Under the pieces are notes generated by a model. That model worked only from the letters and a program-made list of their open reading frames with translations, was not told where the DNA came from and searched no databases. A stretch of DNA of 64,000 nucleotides from Streptomyces sp. CB01580. GTDB lineage: Bacteria; Actinomycetota; Actinomycetes; Streptomycetales; Streptomycetaceae. Within the stretch, counting starts at the first letter, position 1, and each line of letters begins with the position of its first letter. Positions 26,158-34,574 of this stretch are shown one piece after another. The stretch is taken from the NCBI RefSeq assembly GCF_001905795.1, contig NZ_LIXJ01000028.1:2284-66283 (forward strand). The letters run 5' to 3'. Made by a program: the position numbers and the translations under genes.

Positions 26158-27779
26158 GCGCCCACCCGTGCCCGGTCGAGGCGGACGACCTGGTCGGCTG
26201 CGGCCAGCAGATCAGGGTTGTGGGACACCACGATCCACACGGCCGGCCGCAGCCGGGGCAGATCGGCCCACATACGGCGTGCGGTCTCCCCGTCGAGTGA
26301 GGAGTCGCAGTCGTCGACGACATAGACGTCGGCGGGGCGGCAGAGCATTCGGGCCAGGGCCAGCCGCTGGCGCTGGCCGCCGGACAGCCCGCTGGCGTCT
26401 CCCGAGCCGATCCGGGTGTCCAGTCCGTCGGGCAGTTCGGTGGATCCCGGCTCCAGACACACCGCGCGCAGGGTCTCCTCCAGACTGTCCCGGTCCACTG
26501 CGGCGCCACCGAGCAGCAGGTTGTCGCGGGCGGTGCCCTGGATGAAGCGCGCCGACTGACGGGCGTAGGAGGCCCGCGGCGCCTGCCACCACCCGGCGTC
26601 GCCCGTCACGTCCCGGCCGTTCCACAGGACCCGGCCCTCGGCGTCGGGCGTCAGCGCGAGCAGGGCGTGCAGGAACGCGCTCTTGCCGGTGCCCACTTCG
26701 CCGGTGACGGCGACCAGTGTGCCCGGGGTGGCGGTGAAGGACACCGGACCGAACCGCCCGTCGCACGCCAGTTGTTCCACCCGCAGTTCGGTGAGGCGGG
26801 GCGCGTCCTCGGGCACGGGCGCGGGTTCGCCGTCGGCGAGCTCCCGCAGCCGGTCGTACGAGACGCGGCCCTGCTCGGCGCGGGCCATCGCCCGGCCGAA
26901 GAAGAACACCTGCTCGCTCAGCCAGCTGGTGTACGTCAGGAACAGTGCCAGCTCGCCGACGGTGAACTCGCCGGCGGCCATACGGGTCGCCGTTACCATC
27001 AGCACGATGGCCGTACCGAAGGTCACCATGTTCTGGAAGAGACCCGAGAGGAAGTCCGAGGCAACCTGCTGGCGTGCCTGGACCTTGCGGCGCTCGGTGA
27101 ACTGGCCGGACAGGTCCTCCACGCGGTGGTGCACAGTGTTGGCGAGCCGGACGTCACGGATGCCGCTCAGCAGGTCGGTGAAGGCCCCCGCTATCCGCCC
27201 CTGCCGCTCCCTGGTCTCCTCCTGGAGGGTGCCGATCCTGCGCTTGAGCGTCGTACTCAACCACACCGCACCGACGAGGGGCAGCAGTGAGAGGGTCACC
27301 ACCACATCGGTGCTCAGCAGCACGCCCAGCGCGATGAACAGCAGCACGGTGCGGTAGAACAGGTCTGCGGTCCACCCCAGGAATTCGGCGATCTCATCGG
27401 TGTCCTCACGGATCCGGTTGAGCTGGTCGCCTTCCTTCAGCCGCGGTCCTCGGGCCCGGGAACGGCCCACGAGCCGGGACAGCACCGAGGTCTTGAGATG
27501 GGCGCTCACGCGGAAGATGAGGGTGAAGTCGAGGCCGAGACCGCCCACCAGAACGAGGGCGCGGGCCGCCATGGTGGCGACCACCAGGCCCAGGAGCCAC
27601 CATGTGGAGCTCGCGGTGGGGGCGCCGGCAGCCTCGTCGAGGAGCGCCTGGACCCCCACGCCGACCAGTAGGGGCAGGCCGTGAATCATCGTCCATACGA
27701 CGGTGCTGCTCAGGTAGAGCCCTTTGTACCGGCCACCGGCATGCAGCAGGAAGCGCGAGAACGCGGTCTTGAACGTCAT
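26154..27779 (-). CDS. ABC exporter half-transporter (permease-ATPase) with Asp in place of catalytic Glu
   Basis: The ATG at 27779 overlaps the preceding stop (TGATG). The 541-residue protein has an N-terminal transmembrane domain of about 310 residues, with hydrophobic segments such as FYRTVLLFIALGVLLSTDVV and TFGTAIVLMVTATRMA. The ATPase domain has Walker A GEVGTGKSA, signature LSGGQRQRLALARML, Walker B VYVVDDCDSSLD and H-loop VVSHNPD. The residue after the Walker B Asp is Asp rather than Glu, so one composite ATP site of the heterodimer should be hydrolytically weak. It pairs with the 27779-29518 protein. Together they probably export the cluster product. Confidence 0.9.
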   Translation of the reverse strand: MTFKTAFSRFLLHAGGRYKGLYLSSTVVWTMIHGLPLLVGVGVQALLDEAAGAPTASSTWWLLGLVVATMAARALVLVGGLGLDFTLIFRVSAHLKTSVLSRLVGRSRARGPRLKEGDQLNRIREDTDEIAEFLGWTADLFYRTVLLFIALGVLLSTDVVVTLSLLPLVGAVWLSTTLKRRIGTLQEETRERQGRIAGAFTDLLSGIRDVRLANTVHHRVEDLSGQFTERRKVQARQQVASDFLSGLFQNMVTFGTAIVLMVTATRMAAGEFTVGELALFLTYTSWLSEQVFFFGRAMARAEQGRVSYDRLRELADGEPAPVPEDAPRLTELRVEQLACDGRFGPVSFTATPGTLVAVTGEVGTGKSAFLHALLALTPDAEGRVLWNGRDVTGDAGWWQAPRASYARQSARFIQGTARDNLLLGGAAVDRDSLEETLRAVCLEPGSTELPDGLDTRIGSGDASGLSGGQRQRLALARMLCRPADVYVVDDCDSSLDGETARRMWADLPRLRPAVWIVVSHNPDLLAAADQVVRLDRARVGA

Positions 27780-29518
27780 CACGAGAACACCCCCGAGTTC
27801 ATTCCCCGAGCGGCGCCGGGGCTGTTGGGGCCGCCGGGGCGGCACGCAACGACCGCTCCGTCGGCCATCTCCACGATCTGGTCGGCGTTCTCCAGGGTGG
27901 CGAGCCGGTGCGCGACCATCAGCACCGTCCGGTCCTTGCAGGCCTGTTCGACCACCCGGGTCCAGGTCCGTTCGGTAGCGGCGTCCAGCCGCGAGGTCCC
28001 CTCGTCGATGACGAGCAGCGAAGAGGGACGGACGAGCGCACGCGCCCCGGCGAGCAGTTGTGCCTCGCCCTCCGACACCGTGCGTCCGGCGGCGCCGACC
28101 ATGGTGTCCAGCCCCTCGGGCAGGGCGCGGACCCAGTCACCGGCGCCGAGACCGTCGAGGACCTCCCAGATCCGGCTGTCGGGCACGGGGGTGCCGAAGA
28201 GCGTCAGGTTGTCCCTGATCGATGCGGAGAACAGGTGGGAGTGCTGGCTGAGCACGGAGATCCGGGACGCCATCTCCTCGGGGTGGATACGGGATGCCTC
28301 CACGTCTGCGATGAGCACCCGGCCCTGTTGCGGCGTGCCCAGTCCGCACAGCAGGTTGACCAGTGTGCTCTTGCCCGCGCCGGTACGGCCCACGATGCCG
28401 GTCACCTGCCCTGGCCGGGCCTCGAAGGTCACCTCGCTCAGCACAGGCGCATCCGTGGTGTAACCGAAGGTGACGCCGTCGAACCGGACGGCCAAAGGGC
28501 CCTCGGGCAAGCGCTCGTACCCGGCCTCCTCCACCGCGCCACAGGGCTGCGGCTCGGCCAGCGTGCGTGCGGCGATCGCCAGCGAGGCCAGCATCCGCTG
28601 CACCTGGTCCATCTGGGAGGAGAGGTCCTCCAGCGGTTCGCTGAGGCGCTCGACATAGAGATAGATCATGGCCAGGGTGCCCACGCTGATGCTGCCGACG
28701 CCCAGGGCGCGCAGCCCGAAGGCGAAGCTGATACCGAAGCTGACAGCGAAGAAGAGCTGGGTGCACGGCCAGAAGGCGCGCCCCCCGATGTAGGCCCGGC
28801 GCTCGCGCACCAGCAGATCCGCGAGCAGCCCCCGCGCCTTGCTGGTGACCCACGGGGCCTCGCCGAGCGGCAGCAGGTCGTCGCGCGCGGCCAGCGCGTC
28901 GCCGATGAATCCGAACGCCTCGGCCTTCTTGGCGCGGGCGGTCTGCCAGCGGCGTACGGCGAGCCGGGTGAGCTTCGCCAGGACGAGCGTGATGATGACG
29001 AGCAGCACGGCGACACCTGCGCCCGCAGCGGGCGCGATGGTGAAGATGATCACCACCGTGCCGAGGGCCAGCGCGAGATTGCCCATCACCCGGAACCCGG
29101 CCTCGGCAAGCGCCTCACCGATCACGTCCGCGTTGCCCTCGACCGATTCGAGGACCTCGCCCGCGGACCGGCGCTCCACCTCGAGCACCGGTCGGTCGAC
29201 CACGACCTTGCGCAGCAGCCGACGGCGGATCGTATCGGCCACGCCCCAGCCGGAGCGCGCGGCGAGATAGCCCGCCAGCAGATTCGCGCCGACGCCTACG
29301 GCCGCGATCCCCAGATAGATCAGGGCCAACCGCATCAGCTCATCGACGGAATCACTGCCCGACGCCCCGTCGACGTAGGCACGGATGACCAAAGGGCCCG
29401 CCAGATCGCAGACGAGAGCCACCGCGAGGATCGCGAAGCCCCCGACGACGGTGCGTCTGGCCGAACCGATGGCGTCCCACAACAGACGCAGACCGCCCGT
29501 GGATTTCTCCGACGTCAT
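27779..29518 (-). CDS. ABC exporter half-transporter (permease-ATPase) with degenerate signature
   Basis: The ATG at 29518 overlaps the NRPS stop (ATGA). The 579-residue protein has an N-terminal transmembrane domain (VVGGFAILAVALVCDLAGPL, LALALGTVVIIFTIAPAAGA, FFAVSFGISFAFGLRALG). Its ATPase domain has Walker A GRTGAGKS, Walker B LLVIDEGTSRLD with the catalytic Glu, and H-loop VAHRLA. The signature is VSEGEAQ instead of LSGGQ. This complements the partner: the Walker site here with the partner's LSGGQ makes one consensus ATP site, and the opposite combination makes a degenerate site, a known design of heterodimeric exporters. Likely role is export of the metabolite and self-protection. Confidence 0.9.
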   Translation of the reverse strand: MTSEKSTGGLRLLWDAIGSARRTVVGGFAILAVALVCDLAGPLVIRAYVDGASGSDSVDELMRLALIYLGIAAVGVGANLLAGYLAARSGWGVADTIRRRLLRKVVVDRPVLEVERRSAGEVLESVEGNADVIGEALAEAGFRVMGNLALALGTVVIIFTIAPAAGAGVAVLLVIITLVLAKLTRLAVRRWQTARAKKAEAFGFIGDALAARDDLLPLGEAPWVTSKARGLLADLLVRERRAYIGGRAFWPCTQLFFAVSFGISFAFGLRALGVGSISVGTLAMIYLYVERLSEPLEDLSSQMDQVQRMLASLAIAARTLAEPQPCGAVEEAGYERLPEGPLAVRFDGVTFGYTTDAPVLSEVTFEARPGQVTGIVGRTGAGKSTLVNLLCGLGTPQQGRVLIADVEASRIHPEEMASRISVLSQHSHLFSASIRDNLTLFGTPVPDSRIWEVLDGLGAGDWVRALPEGLDTMVGAAGRTVSEGEAQLLAGARALVRPSSLLVIDEGTSRLDAATERTWTRVVEQACKDRTVLMVAHRLATLENADQIVEMADGAVVACRPGGPNSPGAARGMNSGVFS

Positions 29519-32500
29519 TTCCCGTTCTCTCGTAGAGCCTGCATGTAGAAAGCGGCCAGTTCCCGCACCCTGTCCTCCGGCAGGGCCTGGTCGCTGAACT
29601 GCCAGCGGACCTTCAGCCGACTGTTGGTGATGGAGGCGTTGATGTCCAGGAGGTGGGCGCGGGGCGCGGCGGCCGGCTTCCACTGCCCGGTGTCCTCGGT
29701 GCCCACCGTGTCCAGGTGTTCGAGCTCGCCGTCGAAGTCGTAGCGCACCAAGGGAACGGGCAGGGCCGCCAGTTCTGCGCGCGTCGCAGGGTCCGGATGC
29801 AGATGGCGCAGCGCCTCGAAACCGAGACCGCGCTGCGGGACGTCTCCCAGCCGCCGGGCCACCGCCTCACGGTGGGCGGCCGGCCCCCGGTCGCCGGGCA
29901 ACGGCAGCAGCAGCGGGTAGGACGTGGTGAACCAGCCGACGGTACGGCCGAGTTCCAGGTCGGCGAACAGGTCCTCGCGGCCGTGACCGCCCAGTTCGAT
30001 CAGCAGGTCGCCGCACTCCGCACCCAGCCATCGGCCGCCCGCTGCGCCGAAGTCGGCCAGCAGGCAGGCGAACAGGGGCTGTTGGGTGCTTCTGCTGTGC
30101 GCCACGTAGCGGCGGGTCTCCTCGTGGTCGAGTTCCGTCCACACCGCCCGCGCACTCGCTTCGGTGCCGCGGTCGTCGGTGGCCGACCACGACAGCCGAC
30201 CTGCTCCGGCCAGCGTCCGCCAGTGGGTGAGCCCCAGGCTCTCCGGGGCCCGGCGCACATGCGCGGCAAGGCGTGACGCCCAGGAGTAGTAGGACGCTCC
30301 GGGCTCCTCCAGGGCGGCGGGCGCCTCACCGCTCAACAGGCGGTTCAGATCCTCGGCGAGCACGTTCCATGAGTAGAGATCGACCACCGCGTGATGCACC
30401 ACGAGAAGCAACTGGTCCGCTGCCGCGCCGGGCGTCCGGAACAGGGCCGCGCGCACGACGGGCCCGCGGTGGAGATCGAGCGAGGTGTGCAGGCCGTTCG
30501 CGATCGTGCCCCTCCTCCGCGCGGCCTCCTCGGGGGCGTACCCGCTCAGATCGTGGACCGTCAGGGGCACATCGGCGTCCTCGGCGGGCCCCTGCAGCAG
30601 GCCGCGCGGGGTGCGCACGAACCGCGCGCGCAGCGCGGAGTGCCGCCGCAGGAGGCCGTGCAGCACGCTCGCGATCCGTTCCCGGCTGTCCCCCGACGTC
30701 ACGTCGAAGAGCACGCCGTGGTTCCAGTGGTGGTGATCGGGCAGGTCGCGGGCGAAGAAGGCGTACTGGGTGGGCGTCAGGGGGTGCAGGGACTCGACGG
30801 CCGGGGCGTCCAGGGACGCGGATCCGGTCTGCTCGGTCAGGGAGCCGCGCCAGCGGGTGAGCAGGTCGTCCAGTTCACCGTGATCGTGCCTGCCCGGCAC
30901 GTATTCGACGTCCACGGTCAGGGCGCCGTCCACGACGAAGGCGTTCACCTCCAGCTCGCAGGGGCGGTGACCGCGTGGCGAGCGTCTGGTGCCCAGGTCC
31001 TCCACGACGGTGAACAGACCGTCCTCCTCCGATTCGTCCAGTCGGCCAAGGTAGTTGAAGCTGACGGCATGGGCCGTACCGAAGCCGGGGCGGGCTCCGT
31101 CGATCGCCGCGGCCGCGTCCGCCCAGGACAGGTCCGGTGCGACGGGCAGCGCCACCGTGTCGAGCACGGTGAACCACCCGACCGTACGCGTCACGTCCAG
31201 GACCGCGTCGGCCTCCGCGCGGCCGTGACGCTCCACCTCGACGAGGAGTGTCCCGGAGGGGTGGACGTGCGACAGGGCCCGGCCCAGCCCGGCGAGCAGA
31301 GCGGCGGGCACACCGCTCTCGCTCTCGCGTGCGGCCCTGCGCACCAGCCGGGTGGTCTCCTGCGGGCTCAGGGTGAACCGGGCATGGGCCCGGTCGCCGT
31401 ACACATTGGCCACCAGGGGGTCCGTGGCGAGCGCGGGTACGGGCGGCGGGCCCTGGGGCACGGCCGGCTGTGCCGCCGCCGGCGGCCCGGCCTGCGCGAG
31501 GTGACGGGCCCAGGCGAAGTAGCCCCCGCTGCACGGGCCGAGCCCGTCCGCCGCGCCACCGTGCCGGTACAGGATCTCCAGTTCGGACAGCAGGACGTCC
31601 CAGGAGACCTGGTCCACCACCAGATGGTGGGCGGTCAGGAGGAGCCGGTGCCCGTCGAGGAGCGCGGCGCGCAGCAGCGGCCCCTCGCTCACGGACAGCG
31701 AGGCATGGGCCGCATCCGCGGTCTCCTCGGCCGGACGGTCCACGGCACGCCACAGCAGATCCTGCGGCACCTCCGACATGACCTGCCGCAACTCGCCGTC
31801 GACCCGGGCGAACCGGACGCGCAGCTGGTCGTGGCGCTCCACGAGCCGCCGCAGCGCACGCTCCAGGACTTCGGGGTCCAGTGGCTCCTCGCCTGCCAGT
31901 ACGTACGACTGGTTCCAGTGGTCGGGATCGATGAAGTCCTGTGTGAAGAACCAGCGCTGAATGGGAGTCAGTGGCGCATCGGCTCCCTCGGGCTCGGCCG
32001 TGTGCACGGCCTCCTCGTCCTTGGCGAGGCGCGCGAGCTCCTCAACCGTGCGATGGGTGTAGAAGTGCTTCGGGCGCAGCGCGATGCCCTGCCGCACTGC
32101 CTCCTGCACGATCCGGATGCTGACGATCGAGTCACCGCCGAGCAGGAAGAAGTCGTCCCGGATGCCGACGGGCACCTTCAGCGCCTTCTCCCACAGGGCG
32201 CAGAGCGTCTTCTCGGCCTCGGTACGGGGTGCGGGGCTGCCCTGGTGCCGCCCCGCCGCCGCGGGAGCCCGCTCCGTGTGCGCGAGGGCACCGAGTGCCT
32301 TGCGGTCCACTTTGCCGTTGCGGGTGAGCGGCAGGTCGCCGAGGCACACGACGTCCGAAGGGACCATGTAGGCGGGCAGTCGCTCGGCGGCGAAACCGGT
32401 TACTTCCCGGGCGAGTTCGTCCGGTTCTGCCCGGTGCGGGGTGGCCACGAACGCGACGAGCCGCTCCGCGGCGCCCTGGCGGGCCACCTCCACCGCGACC

Positions 32501-34497
32501 GCCGTGACGTCGGGGTGCGTCTCCAAGGTGCGTTCGATCTCGCTGAGCTCCACCCGTCGGCCGCGCAGCTTGACCTGGGTGTCCTGGCGCCCCAGGCACT
32601 CCAGTGTCCCGTCGTTGCGCCATCTGCCGCGGTCGCCCGTGCGGTACATGCGGGCGCCCGGGCACGGGCTGTGCGGGTCGGGGAGAAAGGCGTCGGCCGT
32701 ACGCCGGGCGTCGCCGAAGTAGCCGCGACCGACCGAGACACCGCCGACATGGATCTCGCCGACCACGCCCACCGGCACCGGTTCCAGATCCCGGTCCAGT
32801 ACGTAGACCCGGGCATGCGGCAGCGGACGGCCCACCGAGGTGTGGGAGCCGGCTGCCGGGTCCACCGCTCCTTGGGTGACATCGTCCGTGCACTCCGCGG
32901 GGCCGTAGGCGTTGAGCAGCGGGACCGTGGGCATCGACCGGGTCCATCGACGCGCCAGTTCGACGCCGAGCACCTCTCCCGTGGAGATCACCCCGCGGAG
33001 CCGCTCGCGCAGGGCGCGGGCTTTGGCGGGTTGCTCGTCGAGGTGGTCGAGCACCAGCGCGATCATCGTCGGCACGAGCTCCAGGTACTCGAAGCCGTGC
33101 AGCACCGACAGCTCCACCAGAGCGACGGGATCCCTGACCGTCTCCTCCCCCACGACGCACACGGTGGCCCCGGCCGTCAGGGCGCTGAACATCTGCCACA
33201 CCGAGATGTCGAAGGACACCGGCGCGGTCTGCGGCAGCTCCGCTCCGGGGCGCAGCGCGCAGTCCGCCGCGCGGAACGCCATCAGTGCCAGGAACGAACC
33301 ATGCTCGATACAGGCGCCCTTGGGCAGGCCCGTGGAGCCCGAGGTGTAGATCACATACGCGAGGTCCGAGGGGGCCGGAGGGGGCCCGAGCAGCTCCGGC
33401 ACCTGCTCCGGGGTGCAGGTGAACGACCGTGCACGCTCGGCCAGTTCCTCCGTCCTGAGCACGGTTCGGGACGGGTCGTGCGCCGTGTCCTGCGCGCTGA
33501 CCAGTACGCGGACCCCGGACAGCAGTTGCTGTCGGCGCAATTCGGGCAGCGTGTGGTCCACCGGCATGTAGGAGCCGCCGGAGAAGAGAATGCCGACCGC
33601 CATCACCAGGTACCAGGCGTCCCGGGGGCCGCTCAGCGCCACCGGCATGTCCGGGCCGACACCCGCCTCCCGCAGTTCCAGGGCGATGGCCGTGGCGTAG
33701 CGGCACAGCTGGCCGTACGTGAACGAGTGGCTGCCGTCGTGCACGGCGACCGCGTCGGGGTGCGCGCGGGCACGGGCCAGCAACAGGTCTCGGTAGGCCG
33801 GTCCGGGCGCGGGCGGCTGTTCGCTGTTGAAGTCCTCCAGGATTCGGTGACGGCTGTCCTTGCCGAGCAGGCCGATGTCGGCGAGCGCACGACCGGGCTC
33901 GGACAGCCCGGCCCGCATCGCCATGACCACGCCGGTGGCCAGATCCTCGATGTCCACGCCGAGCCGTACGTCGCAGGACACCACGACACTGCCGGCGTCG
34001 AGGCCGATCGCAATGCCTTGCCGGGCGCCGGCATCCCCGACGACGATCTGCAGAGGGCTGTCGGGCACGTGGACCCCTGCGCCCTCGGCCGGTGCGTGAT
34101 CGCATGCCTCGGCGACGGCCTCGCGCACCCTGCCGAGCCACTGCGCGAAGCCGAGATCGGTGTCGACTTCGAGGAGAACGGGCAGCCCGGTGCCGAAGGG
34201 CGCGCCGAGGCGGACCGCCACCGTGGGGCCCGCGCCGAAACGGCTCAGCACCAGTGCGGTGGCGGCGGCCAGCACCGTCCACGCCAGTTCGGGGCTGCCG
34301 CCGGTGATCTCCTCCAGGCGCGCCACGGTGGCGTCGGGAAGGTCCGCTCGGGCCCTCGCGCCGCGGTCGCTGCGAGCCGGACCGTCGGGAGCGAGATAGG
34401 CATCGGCGAGCGCCGACTCGGCGTCGCGCAGGGCGTCCGTGCGTTCCAACCAGAAGTCCCGTACGGCGAGGGGACCCTGGGCAAGGGTAGGTGCCAT
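29515..34497 (-). CDS. NRPS: vestigial C, A (acidic pocket), T, E and a second E-like domain
   Basis: The 1660-residue protein starts MAPTLAQGPLAVRDFW. Residues 1-215 look like the C-terminal half of a C domain without HHxxxDG. The A domain (about 230-735) has AYVIYTSGSTGLPKG, SFDISVWQMF, NAYGPAECTDDV and GRQDTQVKLRG. The pocket by alignment is D-I-W-E-I-T-A-D-D-K; its extra acidic residues (Glu473, Asp538, Asp539) suggest a basic side chain, perhaps diaminobutyrate. The T domain has FFLLGGDSIVSI (Ser790; GGDS is typical before E domains). An epimerisation domain follows (HHLVVDQVSWD, His957/958; RTVGWFT; FNYLG). A second E-like domain follows at about 1240-1655 (HHAVVDLYSW, His1368/1369; RTVGWFT). 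There is no terminal thioesterase. Confidence 0.9.
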   Translation of the reverse strand: MAPTLAQGPLAVRDFWLERTDALRDAESALADAYLAPDGPARSDRGARARADLPDATVARLEEITGGSPELAWTVLAAATALVLSRFGAGPTVAVRLGAPFGTGLPVLLEVDTDLGFAQWLGRVREAVAEACDHAPAEGAGVHVPDSPLQIVVGDAGARQGIAIGLDAGSVVVSCDVRLGVDIEDLATGVVMAMRAGLSEPGRALADIGLLGKDSRHRILEDFNSEQPPAPGPAYRDLLLARARAHPDAVAVHDGSHSFTYGQLCRYATAIALELREAGVGPDMPVALSGPRDAWYLVMAVGILFSGGSYMPVDHTLPELRRQQLLSGVRVLVSAQDTAHDPSRTVLRTEELAERARSFTCTPEQVPELLGPPPAPSDLAYVIYTSGSTGLPKGACIEHGSFLALMAFRAADCALRPGAELPQTAPVSFDISVWQMFSALTAGATVCVVGEETVRDPVALVELSVLHGFEYLELVPTMIALVLDHLDEQPAKARALRERLRGVISTGEVLGVELARRWTRSMPTVPLLNAYGPAECTDDVTQGAVDPAAGSHTSVGRPLPHARVYVLDRDLEPVPVGVVGEIHVGGVSVGRGYFGDARRTADAFLPDPHSPCPGARMYRTGDRGRWRNDGTLECLGRQDTQVKLRGRRVELSEIERTLETHPDVTAVAVEVARQGAAERLVAFVATPHRAEPDELAREVTGFAAERLPAYMVPSDVVCLGDLPLTRNGKVDRKALGALAHTERAPAAAGRHQGSPAPRTEAEKTLCALWEKALKVPVGIRDDFFLLGGDSIVSIRIVQEAVRQGIALRPKHFYTHRTVEELARLAKDEEAVHTAEPEGADAPLTPIQRWFFTQDFIDPDHWNQSYVLAGEEPLDPEVLERALRRLVERHDQLRVRFARVDGELRQVMSEVPQDLLWRAVDRPAEETADAAHASLSVSEGPLLRAALLDGHRLLLTAHHLVVDQVSWDVLLSELEILYRHGGAADGLGPCSGGYFAWARHLAQAGPPAAAQPAVPQGPPPVPALATDPLVANVYGDRAHARFTLSPQETTRLVRRAARESESGVPAALLAGLGRALSHVHPSGTLLVEVERHGRAEADAVLDVTRTVGWFTVLDTVALPVAPDLSWADAAAAIDGARPGFGTAHAVSFNYLGRLDESEEDGLFTVVEDLGTRRSPRGHRPCELEVNAFVVDGALTVDVEYVPGRHDHGELDDLLTRWRGSLTEQTGSASLDAPAVESLHPLTPTQYAFFARDLPDHHHWNHGVLFDVTSGDSRERIASVLHGLLRRHSALRARFVRTPRGLLQGPAEDADVPLTVHDLSGYAPEEAARRRGTIANGLHTSLDLHRGPVVRAALFRTPGAAADQLLLVVHHAVVDLYSWNVLAEDLNRLLSGEAPAALEEPGASYYSWASRLAAHVRRAPESLGLTHWRTLAGAGRLSWSATDDRGTEASARAVWTELDHEETRRYVAHSRSTQQPLFACLLADFGAAGGRWLGAECGDLLIELGGHGREDLFADLELGRTVGWFTTSYPLLLPLPGDRGPAAHREAVARRLGDVPQRGLGFEALRHLHPDPATRAELAALPVPLVRYDFDGELEHLDTVGTEDTGQWKPAAAPRAHLLDINASITNSRLKVRWQFSDQALPEDRVRELAAFYMQALRENGK

Positions 34498-34574
34498 CGT
34501 CCTTCCGTCTCAGAAGTCAGGAGCCTCGAACGGCAGGGGTCGCTGAAGCCGGCCGCGGACTCGGGGCTGGTGGG

